NCBI GenBank assembly: GCA_000507305.1
Contig: DF240054.1
Span: 1-64,000 of the forward strand
Length of the DNA stretch: 64,000 bases
Direction: 5' to 3'
DNA from: Breviolum minutum Mf 1.05b.01
Taxonomy: Eukaryota > Sar > Dinophyceae > Suessiales > Symbiodiniaceae
The notes beneath the pieces are model-generated. The model saw only the letters and a list, made by a program, of their open reading frames with translations. It was not told where the DNA came from and searched no databases. The first letter of the stretch is position 1. Every line of letters begins with the position of its first letter. Below are positions 1 through 10,013 of the stretch, piece by piece. The translations under genes were made by a program, and so were the position numbers.

Positions 1-439
1 TCTAGTGGTGCTATCGAAGGTGAGGCTTCACTGTCGATCGGTACGCTCCTCCTTCTATCTTTCCTCACCTTGGACTTCTTCACGTACTTCCTCTTCAGAA
101 ACGGCTCCTTCTTGACTTTCTTCATACTTTTCAAGCCCTTCATGAGCTGTTGTGCTTCTCTCTTCGTCCTTCCAAATCTCGTCCTCTTGATCCTAGTCTC
201 ATCAGCTGTCCATCTCTTCTCCTCAGGTCTTATCTCCTCAACCTTCTCCAGCTCCTCATATTCTCTCTTACTCAAAGCTTCGTCCTCAAACTGTTGCAGC
301 TCCTTGAATGCCTGTGTAGCATCCATTGCTTCCTCACTGCTACTCGGCCTCAAGTTTGTAGCTGCAACCAGAACGCATCTTCCTCTCCAGCTGATGAAGT
401 ACCGGGATGTGGACTCTTTTGCCACAATGATGGCAGGGC
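1..439 (-). pseudogene. frameshifted continuation of the pol frame
   Basis: In another frame the minus strand continues from the integrase region with AIIVAKESTSRYFISWRG, then a Glu/Lys/Arg-rich stretch (REAQQLMKGLKSMKKVKKE) open to position 1. In the integrase frame the same DNA gives a short tail ending at 340. The simplest reading is a one-base insertion in the G/C run at about 436-446. The reverse transcriptase should lie beyond position 1. Confidence 0.7.
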
Positions 440-3168
440 CCCTCCAGACCCCACACCTTCTTGACTCCTGGGACCCAAAAGTGCACCTTCTCTCCTGGGA
501 GGTACTCCTTGATCTCAGTGCCAGGCTTTCTCATCAAAGCTTTCTTGATCTTCTCCTGGGCATCAGTGTGTAGCAATGCCCTCTTAGCTGCGGCCCGTAG
601 CTCGGCCTGTCTTGCCACCTCACTGTCTATTGAAAGTGCTTGGCCCAAAGTTGTAGAGGTATGTGCTTCATCATCTAGCACATCCGGGAAGTTGGACTGT
701 TTGCCAAAAACCAAAGCGTTGGCAGAGTACCCACGCCTCGTGATAATCGAGTTCTTCGCTTGGATGGCTGCCAACAGGGTTGTCTTCATTCCGGAGCGGT
801 CTCTGACGGCATGCTCCGTGATCAAGGCCTTCCAAGCATAGCCCAGTAATGCTCCGTGCCTCTCTGCCAGGGAATTCTGCCACGGTGCATAGGCTCCACA
901 AACTTTTGACAGCAGTCCATGTTGTTCCAACATCACGATGAACTCAGCTTCCCATTCACCTCCTTGGTCCATGATGATCTCCATGGGCAGACCGTACTGG
1001 GAGAGCCACTTGTCCATGAAGCGTATGGAGACGTGTTTGGGATCTCGGGTCTTCAGAAGAACTGCTTGATGAAAGTTGGTTGCTCCATCCACCATGGAGA
1101 GAGCTACATGAAGCTTGCCTCCTGCATCCTTCATGTACTTCAGATCTATGTTAATCACTTCATTGAATACTGTCGGCCTCAAGTCGCTCCTCTGAGCTCT
1201 TGGCCTTGGTGGTGGCTGCATCTCCTGGCAAACTGGACACTCTAGATGTTGAACTTGGTCCACCAACCACTTTTCAGCACCAGCCATCCTCAACATCCGG
1301 GTCAAAGTTTCTGGTGCTGGATGTCCAAGTCTTCGATGAAGTAGTTCCAGCTGTCCAATCTTCCTTTGTTTCATCTCTTCCACCAGTTCTCCTCCTGACG
1401 GTCTTACTTCCTTTTCTTCCTTCTCCATCTCAGCCTCCATCAGCTCCTCAAAACTTCGATCATCTAGGTCGGAATGCCCCAATTCCGGAGCCTCCTCTTC
1501 AGCTTGTTCAAACCTCTCCTCTGGAACTTCAAAATCTCCATGGCCTTCTTCAGCGAAGACCCAATGCGTCCTTGGCTTCTTCAAAAACTTCTCCGCTCCT
1601 CTCAAAACGGCCTTGGCAAAACTTCTGCTGTATCCACCGGCGAACTCAGACACTTTCCACCATTTTCCTTTGTACCACATGCCTCCAAGAACTGGTACAT
1701 GTTGATGTCGGTGATCGCAGATCTTACAGGCCTCCTGCAGGATCTCCTCATTGCCAGCTAGCAAAGTCGGCTTCTTGAGAAAACCTCCGATGTCAGGACG
1801 TCGAAGGCCAAACTGACACATGTCTGTCCGGCGGTGTGGTAGTCCCTCAAAAGCTTCTTGTATGGCCTGCTCCTTCCAGGCTCTCGAAGTTAGGGGATTC
1901 TCCCCCAGAACTGCTCCTCCTCTCTTTCTTTGTCTCCTCACTGCCTCTCTGACAAAGCCAAGTAGGGGACGTTCTTGCTGTCTCCTTTGCCCAAGTACTT
2001 CTTGATCTTGAGCTGTTGGATAGTTGATGCCCTGCAAGATACTCCACACCGTGCAGGGCCATGCTACCACCAGCAGATCTGGCTGAACTCGGTCCAGGTA
2101 CAGCAAAGCCTCCTCTCTCTGCGCTGAATCTTTGATGTCCCATCGTGGCAAAGTGATGGGTTCATAGGCTGTCCATCCTTGCTCTCCGGCAACGATGGAG
2201 ATCATGCACGTCCAAGTGAATAGCTCTAAGACGCTGAACTTCCTCGACTTCTTGCTCCAATCCTCAGAAACCTCTTCTTCTCTTCGAAGTTCCTTCTCTG
2301 CTCCTTGCTTCTTGGCCACCAGGAAAGCCTTCTGCAGCTCCTCCTTGTGATGGCCTAGCTTGCTCCTCAAGCCTTTGTTCATAGGCTTCACCTTCTTTCC
2401 TCTCTCAGCCTCTGTAATCAACTCTTCATGCTCCTCAAACTCTTCTTGGTCCTCATCGCTGTCTTCGTCACCATCCTCTATGATGACGCCGAACTCATGA
2501 GAACTCTCGGACTCAGAGCTCGTGTCGTCTGCTGGCAAGAGCTCCTCTTCATCCTCAGCTTGGTCCACCACGACATCTCGAAGTGGTAGTTCATGAAGGT
2601 GGTCATCCAGCTTCTTCATCCACTTCCTCCAATGATCTTGCCTCTCTGTTCCTTCTTCTTCTTCCAGCGCTTCTACTTCTTCTTCAGCCTCTGTATCTTC
2701 TTCATCTTCAGCTTCACTCTCCTGATCTTCATCCATTGCCTCTGTATGAAATGCCCATGCTTGAGGGCATCTTTGCAGAACACGAACTGTGTTCTTGATC
2801 TCCTCATCTTTCCAAAAACTTGCCCCTGAAGTGTTCTTCGCATACTCCAGAAGATCGATGGCCGGGTGTCTCGTGGCCGTCATCCTCATTGGTCTGGTGA
2901 TGCCCTTCAGCTCTAACTGCCTCTCCGCGAACTTCGCCACTGCCTTCCATCTAGCTAGTTCACTTGGTCCAAGCAGTCCTGGGCAATCAATGGCACCACC
3001 TCCAACCATAGAGATCCTCACCACGTCATTGATGCCATGGATCCCCACAGGGTAGATCATGGCCTTGTAGCTTATCTCAGGTTCTCCAGATCCGAAGCGA
3101 AAGGTCTCATGTTCCTTCTCCTCGATCCATGCCTCTCGTTGAAGTAGATGACGTGCTTGAGGTCGCAC
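340..3168 (-). CDS. pol-type polyprotein: protease-like, cytosine-methyltransferase-like and integrase parts
   Basis: A 942-residue frame overlapping the gag frame by 97 bp in another phase; its ATG is probably not a true start. Residues 13-130 match the C-terminal half of a retropepsin (FRFGSGEPE, DCPGLLGPSELARWK), but no D-T/S-G is present. Residues 143-250 are strongly acidic. Residues 313-525 resemble a C5-cytosine methyltransferase fold: VLELFTWTC, then QPDLLVVAWPCTVWS (PC at 371-372, motif IV-like) and GENP at 422-425 (motif VI-like). Integrase follows: H611-x4-H616 and C644-x2-C647 (HHCC zinc finger), then catalytic D675, D734 and E769 with the standard 35-residue last spacing. Residues 860-910 are basic. 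The frame ends early because of a one-base shift near 436-446. Confidence 0.85.
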   Translation of the reverse strand: MRPQARHLLQREAWIEEKEHETFRFGSGEPEISYKAMIYPVGIHGINDVVRISMVGGGAIDCPGLLGPSELARWKAVAKFAERQLELKGITRPMRMTATRHPAIDLLEYAKNTSGASFWKDEEIKNTVRVLQRCPQAWAFHTEAMDEDQESEAEDEEDTEAEEEVEALEEEEGTERQDHWRKWMKKLDDHLHELPLRDVVVDQAEDEEELLPADDTSSESESSHEFGVIIEDGDEDSDEDQEEFEEHEELITEAERGKKVKPMNKGLRSKLGHHKEELQKAFLVAKKQGAEKELRREEEVSEDWSKKSRKFSVLELFTWTCMISIVAGEQGWTAYEPITLPRWDIKDSAQREEALLYLDRVQPDLLVVAWPCTVWSILQGINYPTAQDQEVLGQRRQQERPLLGFVREAVRRQRKRGGAVLGENPLTSRAWKEQAIQEAFEGLPHRRTDMCQFGLRRPDIGGFLKKPTLLAGNEEILQEACKICDHRHQHVPVLGGMWYKGKWWKVSEFAGGYSRSFAKAVLRGAEKFLKKPRTHWVFAEEGHGDFEVPEERFEQAEEEAPELGHSDLDDRSFEELMEAEMEKEEKEVRPSGGELVEEMKQRKIGQLELLHRRLGHPAPETLTRMLRMAGAEKWLVDQVQHLECPVCQEMQPPPRPRAQRSDLRPTVFNEVINIDLKYMKDAGGKLHVALSMVDGATNFHQAVLLKTRDPKHVSIRFMDKWLSQYGLPMEIIMDQGGEWEAEFIVMLEQHGLLSKVCGAYAPWQNSLAERHGALLGYAWKALITEHAVRDRSGMKTTLLAAIQAKNSIITRRGYSANALVFGKQSNFPDVLDDEAHTSTTLGQALSIDSEVARQAELRAAAKRALLHTDAQEKIKKALMRKPGTEIKEYLPGEKVHFWVPGVKKVWGLEGPCHHCGKRVHIPVLHQLERKMRSGCSYKLEAE

Positions 3169-5831
3169 TTCTTACAACGTGCGTAGTGTCCATCTCCGTT
3201 GGCTGACCACCTAAGGTCATAGAAGTAGTGGTTGCAGCGGGCTTGTGTCGTTGTTGGCACTGGAGAGCAAGTTGATGGAACCAGACGACTTCCATCAAGT
3301 TGGCTTTGATATAGGCTCCATCTAAACTCCTCCAGCTTCTTCTCCTTGACCTTCCTCGGTAGGTCCTCCTTCTTGTGGGCCTCATACTTTGCATGTGCCT
3401 GCTGCACATCCTTACTTTCTCCTCTTGCTCTTGTAGGGTTGATTGGCATTTGACTATGTGGTCCACTGGTTGAGGCTCCAGACGGTCTTCCAGTCAAGTC
3501 AATGCCAATCTCGTCTAGCTCAGTTCGATGATGGCGATATGTCTCCCAAGCGATCTGCTCCTCCTCCTTCAGCAGTGAGTACTTCAAGGCTTTCTTCTCA
3601 GCCTTGCTCATGGTGGGCAAAGCAGCCAGGACCTCCTCTGGTGCTAGCTTCACCTTCTGATTCTCATCCTCCTCTCTCTTACTCTTTCCCAGAGCCTCCT
3701 TCATAGTGCCTTTGCTGACTCTGTAGGTTCTCTCCTTGGAAAGTTCTTTTCTCTCGGATTCTGAGCTCATCACCGTCTCTGGACTGAGACTGTCATCATC
3801 GTTGTCGTGGACGAGATGCCACTGTCTTTTGTCCACAGACATCCTTTCGTCACCGGGCACTCTGGTGCCGCATGTCGAACAAAACTTGTCACACATTCTC
3901 ACAGGGAAGCCACACATCGGGTTCATGCACTTCTTCTCCTCACTACTCTTGGCGGCCTCCTTAGCTGCCTCTCTCTGCTTCCTTTCCATCTTCACTCTCT
4001 TCTCAGTGCTAACCACGTACGTGTAGTGGACGACGTTGGCCTCATGTCCACCCTTAGCACTGCCGACTTCCTTCTTCCGATGTGGCGGATCCTTTCCATT
4101 CTTGACGTTCTTGCACTCCGGATCTCCTTTCCAATGCCCAACCTCCAGACAGCTGCTGCAGGTCGAATTGGCTTTCCTCTTATCCCTTTCTTCTTTGCTA
4201 TAGCCCTTGCTGGGGCTATCTTTCTTCCATCCTCTGAACTTCTTCTTTTCTGCTTGTTGTTGACGGGCCTTCCAACCCGCCGCCCATGCCTCCTTCAGGT
4301 CGTCTTCCTGAAGTTCATCTTCCTCCTCAATCGTCTCTAACTCCTCAGCTTCGGCCTCTTCATCTTCTAGTCCTTCAAGGTACGTCTCATAGGCCTCCTG
4401 GTCCTTCTCCAAATCCTCTTCATCCTCATCTCCTTCTTCTTCTTGTTGTCCATCCTCTGTGTAGAAGACTCTTTTCTTGCCGCCAAAGCCCTTCCCTTTT
4501 CCTTTCTGTCCTCCTCTCTGCATCACCTTGATGGGCCTCGTGAATCCTCCACCAGGCAACTTCCTCTCATCTTCGTGAACTTTTCCACAGCGGTGTCGAA
4601 GAGCTACCTCAATCTCCTTGCTGGAGTATCGGCCACCTGCCGAAAAGAAGACATCTAACCGCTCTCTGCGGCTAAGGGAAGCTTTGTTCAACATCCTCTG
4701 ACTCCAAGCACGATCGCTGATCGTCGTCTCTGGGTCGACGCGAAGGTACTGTGCTCGGAGGCGTTTGAGCTGGCCGATGTAGGTGGCAATGCTTTGGCCT
4801 GGGAGACGACGGTATCCATTGAATTCTGTTTCGGCACGTTCAAAGAGTTCGTCTTCTGATTCTCCGAATGCCTCATCCAGCAACCTCCACACCAATCTCA
4901 ATCCTCCTGGCCTTGTGTACTCGGAGATTGCCATCTGATCCAAGCAATCGCGAGCATCCTTCTTGGTCGAAAGGTAGATGAGCATCGCAAGCTCGTTCTC
5001 CTCAAGCTTGTACAGCTCTTGCTGAGCTTGCACTGCTCTTTTCCACTTCAAGTATCTTCCACGATCTCCGAAGTACTCCTCAATCTTGACGGATCCTAGA
5101 CTGCTCTTGGGTCTCTCTTGACCCAACCTCGCTCTCCTCCTCAAAAGGCTCCTAACTTCTGAGGTGTGCACAGACGACTCCGAAGCTTCTGGTGTAGTGG
5201 GATCTGAAGGGGGATCACTCCCGGGTGGTCCTCCTCCTCTCGGCCTCCTCTCTCTTGCTTCATCCTCATCCTTCTCTGAATCGTCACTCTTCTCCTCAGC
5301 CTCGTCCTCAGCTTTCCTATTCTTCCGCTTCTTCTTCTTCTCTGGTGAAGGCAGATACCATGAGGAAGACTCCGGACTGCCTCCCTTTCCATGGCCCTTC
5401 ATGAACCACATCATGTTCATCATCATCAGCTCTTGTAGTCCAGCACCTCCGAGAGGATTTCCAGGGAATACTCCGTAAGGTGCTTGGTGAACAGGAAATT
5501 GCTGACCGGCTATGTTTCCAAGGTGACTTCCAAAAGAGACGGGCATTGCAGGATTCATGTGTGGCAACGTGTTTCCGAACCACTCATTCTGACATCCTCC
5601 ACTGCCCAAACCAGGTGGCTGAACATTCCCACTCACTCCTTCTGCTCCAGACGTCGACGTGTGGCCACCTTCATAGGGCGTCTGCTGAGTCGCCTGAAGT
5701 GGCCTAGACATTGCTGGTCCATAACTCACTGGGCCTCTTCCAGCCCATGGGTCGTTCTGAACCAGTGGATCGTTCATCGCTGGCTCTTGGGAACCTCCGG
5801 TTTGGTAGTTCCTGTGCAGATCCCTTTCCAT
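3072..5831 (-). CDS. retrotransposon gag-like polyprotein
   Basis: A 919-residue frame starting at the first ATG after the primer site and leader. The N-terminal 160 residues are Gly/Pro/Met-rich; 165-200 is Lys/Glu-rich. Residues about 250-420 form an alpha-helical copia gag domain (YFGDRGRYLKWKRAVQAQ... LPGQSIATYIGQLKRLRAQY). A Gly/Lys patch and a long acidic tract follow (455-515). Residues 558-573 hold a zinc-knuckle-like CSSCLEVGHWKGDPEC with C-x2-C-x4-H-x6-C spacing, two residues longer than canonical; a second Cys cluster (MCGFPVRMCDKFCSTCG) lies near 645. The C-terminus reads a further C-x2-C (RCKKC) and then leaves frame relative to the downstream protease-like segment, ending in a short out-of-frame tail. 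It would coat element RNA in the cytoplasm. The family is certain; the exact function of each block is inferred. Confidence 0.85.
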   Translation of the reverse strand: MERDLHRNYQTGGSQEPAMNDPLVQNDPWAGRGPVSYGPAMSRPLQATQQTPYEGGHTSTSGAEGVSGNVQPPGLGSGGCQNEWFGNTLPHMNPAMPVSFGSHLGNIAGQQFPVHQAPYGVFPGNPLGGAGLQELMMMNMMWFMKGHGKGGSPESSSWYLPSPEKKKKRKNRKAEDEAEEKSDDSEKDEDEARERRPRGGGPPGSDPPSDPTTPEASESSVHTSEVRSLLRRRARLGQERPKSSLGSVKIEEYFGDRGRYLKWKRAVQAQQELYKLEENELAMLIYLSTKKDARDCLDQMAISEYTRPGGLRLVWRLLDEAFGESEDELFERAETEFNGYRRLPGQSIATYIGQLKRLRAQYLRVDPETTISDRAWSQRMLNKASLSRRERLDVFFSAGGRYSSKEIEVALRHRCGKVHEDERKLPGGGFTRPIKVMQRGGQKGKGKGFGGKKRVFYTEDGQQEEEGDEDEEDLEKDQEAYETYLEGLEDEEAEAEELETIEEEDELQEDDLKEAWAAGWKARQQQAEKKKFRGWKKDSPSKGYSKEERDKRKANSTCSSCLEVGHWKGDPECKNVKNGKDPPHRKKEVGSAKGGHEANVVHYTYVVSTEKRVKMERKQREAAKEAAKSSEEKKCMNPMCGFPVRMCDKFCSTCGTRVPGDERMSVDKRQWHLVHDNDDDSLSPETVMSSESERKELSKERTYRVSKGTMKEALGKSKREEDENQKVKLAPEEVLAALPTMSKAEKKALKYSLLKEEEQIAWETYRHHRTELDEIGIDLTGRPSGASTSGPHSQMPINPTRARGESKDVQQAHAKYEAHKKEDLPRKVKEKKLEEFRWSLYQSQLDGSRLVPSTCSPVPTTTQARCNHYFYDLRWSANGDGHYARCKKCDLKHVIYFNERHGSRRRNMRPFASDLENLR

Positions 5832-5929
5832 GACCGCAGGTCCTAAGGACTGGGAGCAGCAGCCTAACCAATCAAAAACAGCAAATCACAAAATCACAAA
5901 CTACTCAAAAACAACCTGGAGATATCCCC
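5832..5929 (-). other. untranslated leader of the retrotransposon
   Basis: About 100 bp between primer site and gag ATG, T/G-rich on the minus strand, with no ATG of its own. Nothing else recognisable. Confidence 0.5.
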
Positions 5930-5946
5930 GCAGGGCTCCGCTACCA
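5930..5946 (-). other. primer binding site (tRNA-Met type)
   Basis: Minus strand TGGTAGCGGAGCCCTGC follows the LTR end by one base. It resembles the initiator tRNA-Met complement (TGGTATCAGAGC type) used by copia elements, with differences at two or three bases. Confidence 0.6.
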
Positions 5947-5947
5947 A

Positions 5948-6226
5948 TGTTGAACCAGAAGCGTATAACCAAAAGAAGCAACCAATGTTGAAATCCCCAA
6001 AAGCTGTTGGGGGTAGCAAGCAAAGCAAGCGGTGCTGGTTTTTGCATATGCGAGCACTGACGTCAGCTGCGTGTCCACACAGCGGTCTGTTTGGTATATG
6101 AAAAGCCAAGCACATGAGAGATGGAAATTGACAGCTGAAAAAGAATGCTCCAACCCCTGAATGTTTCACAAATACATCAACCTGCATTTTTTCTGGGCAT
6201 TTTGCAAGGATTCCCTTGCTCAACCA
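5948..6226 (-). repeat. probable 5' LTR of the copia-type element
   Basis: On the minus strand the segment begins TGGTTGAG and ends GGTTCAACA, an imperfect terminal inverted repeat with the usual TG...CA ends, and stops one base before the primer site. About 279 bp. The second LTR is outside the window, so the upstream edge is uncertain. An 11-bp motif CCAATGTTGAA occurs twice near the 3' edge (about 5945 and 5980). Confidence 0.55.
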
Positions 6227-7698
6227 TGATTTGGGGGTTGGCCCACCGGCGGGTTGCTAGCTATAATTTGCCCAGAAAAAGGCAAGAAGGAAAGATATCC
6301 AGGCAATTTATTATAAATTATATATAAATCCTTGCCCTGAATTTGGTCCATTTGGGGGAGATTCTACTATACCATACTATACCACCATTTCGAGGTATCC
6401 TCGGCTGAGGTCGCTATAAATCAATTGCCCAGAGATATATTATTGGCTCAAAGCTGGTGGGCATATGAAACATCACCCAAAACACACTTCCAGGACTGAT
6501 GTCCGCACAAAAGGAATTCTAAACAAAAGACATCAAAAGACCTTCGTTTGATGCGGAGGGTTCTTCACTTGAGGAACATCTAAGATATCACCAATTCACA
6601 TTGGTATTTCACCCTGTGAATTCATTCCAATCATCTGAACCAAACATCTTCTTTTCAGCGTGATCGCCTAAGAGCTGTTGGGATCTTTTCTAGGAAACAA
6701 ATGCGTTCCAAACGTGCTAAGGTTGCAGCGATCAAAAACGGCCAGTGATGCGTTTTTCCCAATACCGATCCTCACTCAGCGGCTCAGCATGATGAATCCG
6801 AATATCACAGACACCTTGAGCAACAGTTGGGACACGTGCAAAAAACTTTCATCAAAAGGACATCTTGCGATTTTTCTCCCATCATCATCATGGTTCAGTA
6901 GAAAATGGCGGTATATTTGAAAGGTACCCTCCCGTAAACTAGCGCAGCCCCTAAAAATGGTGAATCTCCTTTTCCATGGGGTCTATTTTCAGGTGCTATT
7001 TTAGTTTCCGGGAGGATACCTACTATTGGAGTTACACCCATTTTAAACTAAACCATGACTATGGGAGGGTACCATAATCACAATCCGGTGAGCACCAGGT
7101 ACATGCAGCAGTCTTTGGGCCTTTTCCCGTATTCATTACGTAAGGACTATATTCACATGAACTATGCTTTAACACCAGTTGGACGCAACAGATTTTGATT
7201 GTTTACATACTTTTGGTGCGATTTAGTGGTTTGGTTTGCCACGGTTTGTGTTGCAAGCAAACCAAGATTTTGTTGCAAGTTTTAGGGACGCCGTATGCCA
7301 TTTTGGGGCCAACAAATGACATGTTGATGACCATAGCATTTTGAATCTATTTGGAATCCATCTATAAAGTGTGGCTCCACAACTACCGTTGGAAAAGTTC
7401 GTCCCGTCTCGATCTTCTCCCTCATATCAGCTTGATTCTCCTCCTTGGTCAAGGGATCCTTATGCTGGCATATTAGAATCCCCATGAAACTGGGTAGGAA
7501 TATATAATCCCCTGTCTTCACCCCATCACAAAAGAATCTAAGGGTACCCCCCCCAAGAATGTTAGCCCTGCCTAGGAAATAGCCGGCCTTCTGAACGGAC
7601 TGTTATGTAACCACTATGGACCATTGTCCCTTAGGCCTGTATTTCTTAGGGGAGCGTGGCATTGGAAAAAAAACATCTCTGAAACCCACTTTCTATCC
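6227..7698. other. non-coding spacer upstream of the retrotransposon
   Basis: AT-rich, with family I-like fragments (gaggtcgctataa motif near 6410, gctataatttgcc near 6260) and the family C copy at 6923-7073. No exon could be supported. Confidence 0.4.
6923..7073. repeat. family C-like palindromic element, KpnI-ended
   Basis: Starts GGTACCCTCCC and ends GGGAGGGTACC, a perfect 11-bp inverted repeat. An inner 'ttttagtttccgggagg' end near 7000 suggests one element inside another. Confidence 0.6.
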
Positions 7699-7780
7699 CA
7701 TCTGCTCCATGTATGGTAGATTTGCCTACATGTGGCTCAAATTCATGGAACATGTAGGTCAATATACATCAAACATCTAG
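7699..7780. repeat. family A palindrome, degenerate
   Basis: ctccatgtatggtagattt on the left arm; right arm (acatgtaggtcaatatac) diverged. Confidence 0.4.
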
Positions 7781-7826
7781 GTATCAAAGATCTTCCAAAA
7801 AACAACATCCAACCAAAAATCTCCAC

Positions 7827-7922
7827 CGTTGTCTGCCCAGCTTCCGAAAAATGCTTGGCACTTGATGTCTCCATTGAATTCTCTGCCGCCGTTGTCATCG
7901 ACTCTTTTTCTGTGGAGGTGGT
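7827..7922 (-). CDS. candidate exon, Ser/Thr/Glu-rich
   Basis: Acceptor AACTGAG and donor ACG|GTGGAG, both phase 0; 32 codons (TTSTEKESMTTAAENSMETS...). Same composition and phase as the exon at 8397-8507, so probably the next exon of that gene. The plus strand is also open (IEFSAAVVIDSFSVE). Confidence 0.4.
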
Positions 7923-7954
7923 CTCAGTTGACGCAACGGTAATCCCTATACAAA

Positions 7955-8117
7955 CACCTCCTGAGAAGATGTTTTCGTTTTGGGATGTTTTAGGTACCTG
8001 AATCCTCCAAGGGTCTGAAATTTGAGCCCCGGCCCTTAACCATCAAAAACAGACCTGGGGGCTGAAATTTGACACCCTTGGATGGTCTATGTCTTCCCAG
8101 GAGGTGCTTGGATGTCT
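7955..8117. repeat. family G palindromic element
   Basis: caaacacctcctgagaag ... cccaggaggtgcttgg ends. It occupies the intron predicted between the exons at 7922 and 8397. Confidence 0.55.
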
Positions 8118-8396
8118 AGGGAATGGAAGATGTGGAAAAGAAAATGGAAAAGAAAACACCCGGTGAGAATGCATCCAGATTCACAGCGTTTTTTTCCTCA
8201 CGAAAATGTCTCAAATACTCTTAGATTTGCTCAAGATGCCCAGAAAATGGAAACAATATTTGATATATTTGCCAAATGGCGGTTTAATGGTGATTTACCA
8301 TGGTAGAAAGGAACAAATCGCCTTGAACAAATCCAACTACGGTGCCTACCACAAACCTGTCAAACTGAAACCTTTACACACCCAATGCAACGTAAC

Positions 8397-8507
8397 CTCG
8401 AAGTTCTCCAACATCGAAGTTGTTGAAAGCTCTCCGGACTTTTTCTTGGCTAGGTTTGCTTCAAATGCCGCGACTTCGTCGTTAGTCATATTGCGTTTGA
8501 GCATTTC
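8397..8507 (-). CDS. candidate exon, unknown protein
   Basis: Acceptor ATGCTTAG, donor GAG|GTTACG, both phase 0; 37 codons beginning EMLKRNMTNDEVAAFEANLA. Mixed charged, helix-like composition unlike chance ORFs here. Family not recognised. Confidence 0.55.
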
Positions 8508-9007
8508 CTAAGCATTTTTCAGAGAAAAATAAAGACGGTCTGTTGGGATGGATGATGAAACAGGTGAGCTTTTAAGGACCAACTTTATTGATCTGGGTGC
8601 CTTTTTGAGTCTCTGGCTATGAGAAACCAAAACTCCCATGCAAATGGAGGAGCCAATAAATGTCACCTATTAATGCAAGTCTAAAACATACGGGGGGGGA
8701 GTCTATTCCGTTATTTCAGCGGCTTTCGTAGGAATTCATTGGGAAAGTAAGCCCACAAGCCTGAAAGAAAAACATTCGTTTGATCTTATGTTTTTGATGG
8801 TCGTCAAGATGTTCAGCCCTTGAACATACATGCATTTGAATAGATATTTGCTTGATTGTGTGAACATGGGGGGCAGCATGAATGCACATTAAATCATAAC
8901 TTTGGGATTGATTGACTCCTTTGATGCAACCGCCATTCCTGGGATTCCTAGCAAAATGTCTATTTCCTTGTGTCTGGTGAATTGGGAACTCCACAGGAAA
9001 AGAAGCC

Positions 9008-9250
9008 GTTAGTTTCAGGGAGGGCAACATCAAACCACCGAAAATTCAATGGTTCGTTCAAATGATTTCATTTCCTTTTGGTGCAATTTCGGCCTATTTT
9101 CAAGGCTAAACTCGCTGTCACTTGTCAGTTTCAGGGAGGGTAACCGAAAACAAACATGAGAAATGGAGAACCAACCATTTGAAGATCTAGCTCCCTATTA
9201 GAAAATGGTTATTGTCCATTGGATCTTGCTTGTTTTCAGGGAGGGACAAC
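9008..9250. repeat. cluster of three family C right ends
   Basis: The terminal motif tttcagggaggg occurs at about 9012, 9130 and 9232 in the same orientation without matching left ends, suggesting truncated or nested copies. Confidence 0.45.
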
Positions 9251-9292
9251 GTACTCTTCGTCCCTCAAAAAACGCCATGCATCTTGGCAAAC

Positions 9293-9342
9293 CTCAGTTG
9301 AATAACCACTTCGAACGCAGGGCCAAATCCATGCAGCTTGTA
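9293..9342 (-). CDS. candidate short exon
   Basis: Acceptor GGACTCCCACAG, donor CTGAG|GTTTGC. Two frames are open: YKLHGFGPAFEVVIQL, or VQAAWIWPCVRSGYSTE, which agrees in phase with the exons on both sides. Frame undecided. Confidence 0.35.
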
Positions 9343-9394
9343 CTGTGGGAGTCCAGGAACCGAAAAACAAGGAGGGCACCAATTGCACCAGTAC

Positions 9395-9437
9395 CTTTAA
9401 CGTTTGTCAAAGCCATGGCAACAAAAAGTGGCAAGTG
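9395..9437 (-). CDS. candidate short exon
   Basis: HLPLFVAMALTNVK with donor AAAG|GTACTG; ends in phase 1, compatible with the next exon at 9342. Confidence 0.35.
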
Positions 9438-9941
9438 CTTTACCCTCACCTTGTTGCTTATTTGCTCTGCTCTCATCCCTAAGCACCAGCCAGAAAGTGA
9501 ATGTTGTTTTTACTTTTTGCATTTTCAAGTACAAGAAAATCCTTGGGGGACTTCCTGACTTGTACACATTGATTATCATTAAAAAAATAAGTTGTATCTC
9601 TCTCCCTCTAAATCATCCAGCCCTATCGCTGAGAAATAGGTCAGTACATCGATTTCAGATACCTTCAAATGACGTTGACACTGACATCCTCAAAAAATCC
9701 ATCTTCTTGGACAGGGAAGTGATCTGGACATGACTATTGAATTGAAAAAGAAAGGGCAAATGTTATATCTGAAGAATTGACCATTGTTTTGCAAAATAAA
9801 TGGTCAACACACTTTTAGCCCAATCAAACAAAACAGCAACAAAAGAAGTTGTGAATAGCAGAAGCAACATCGGCACCAGCAGCAACCATCAGCAACATCG
9901 CAAGAACAAAACAAAACAACAACGTCACGACCATCAGACTC

Positions 9942-9943
<2 letters not shown>

Positions 9944-9975
<32 letters not shown>

Positions 9976-9979
9976 CGAC

Positions 9980-10013
<34 letters not shown>

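Larger units (their letters stand above)
1..6226 (-). mobile_element. Ty1/copia-type LTR retrotransposon, 5' part, degenerate
   Basis: In minus-strand order this holds an LTR, a tRNA-Met-like primer site, a gag frame and a protease/methyltransferase-like/integrase frame, and it runs off the window at position 1. Integrase lies before the expected reverse transcriptase, the Ty1/copia gene order. The coding frame is shifted twice (near 3120-3160 and near 436-446), so this copy cannot make one continuous polyprotein. Neither the 3' LTR nor a flanking target duplication can be checked here. Confidence 0.85.

Noticed and set aside
70..841. Plus-strand ORFs across the retrotransposon (and up to 5846)
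   Set aside because: Antisense shadows of the clear minus-strand polyprotein frames.
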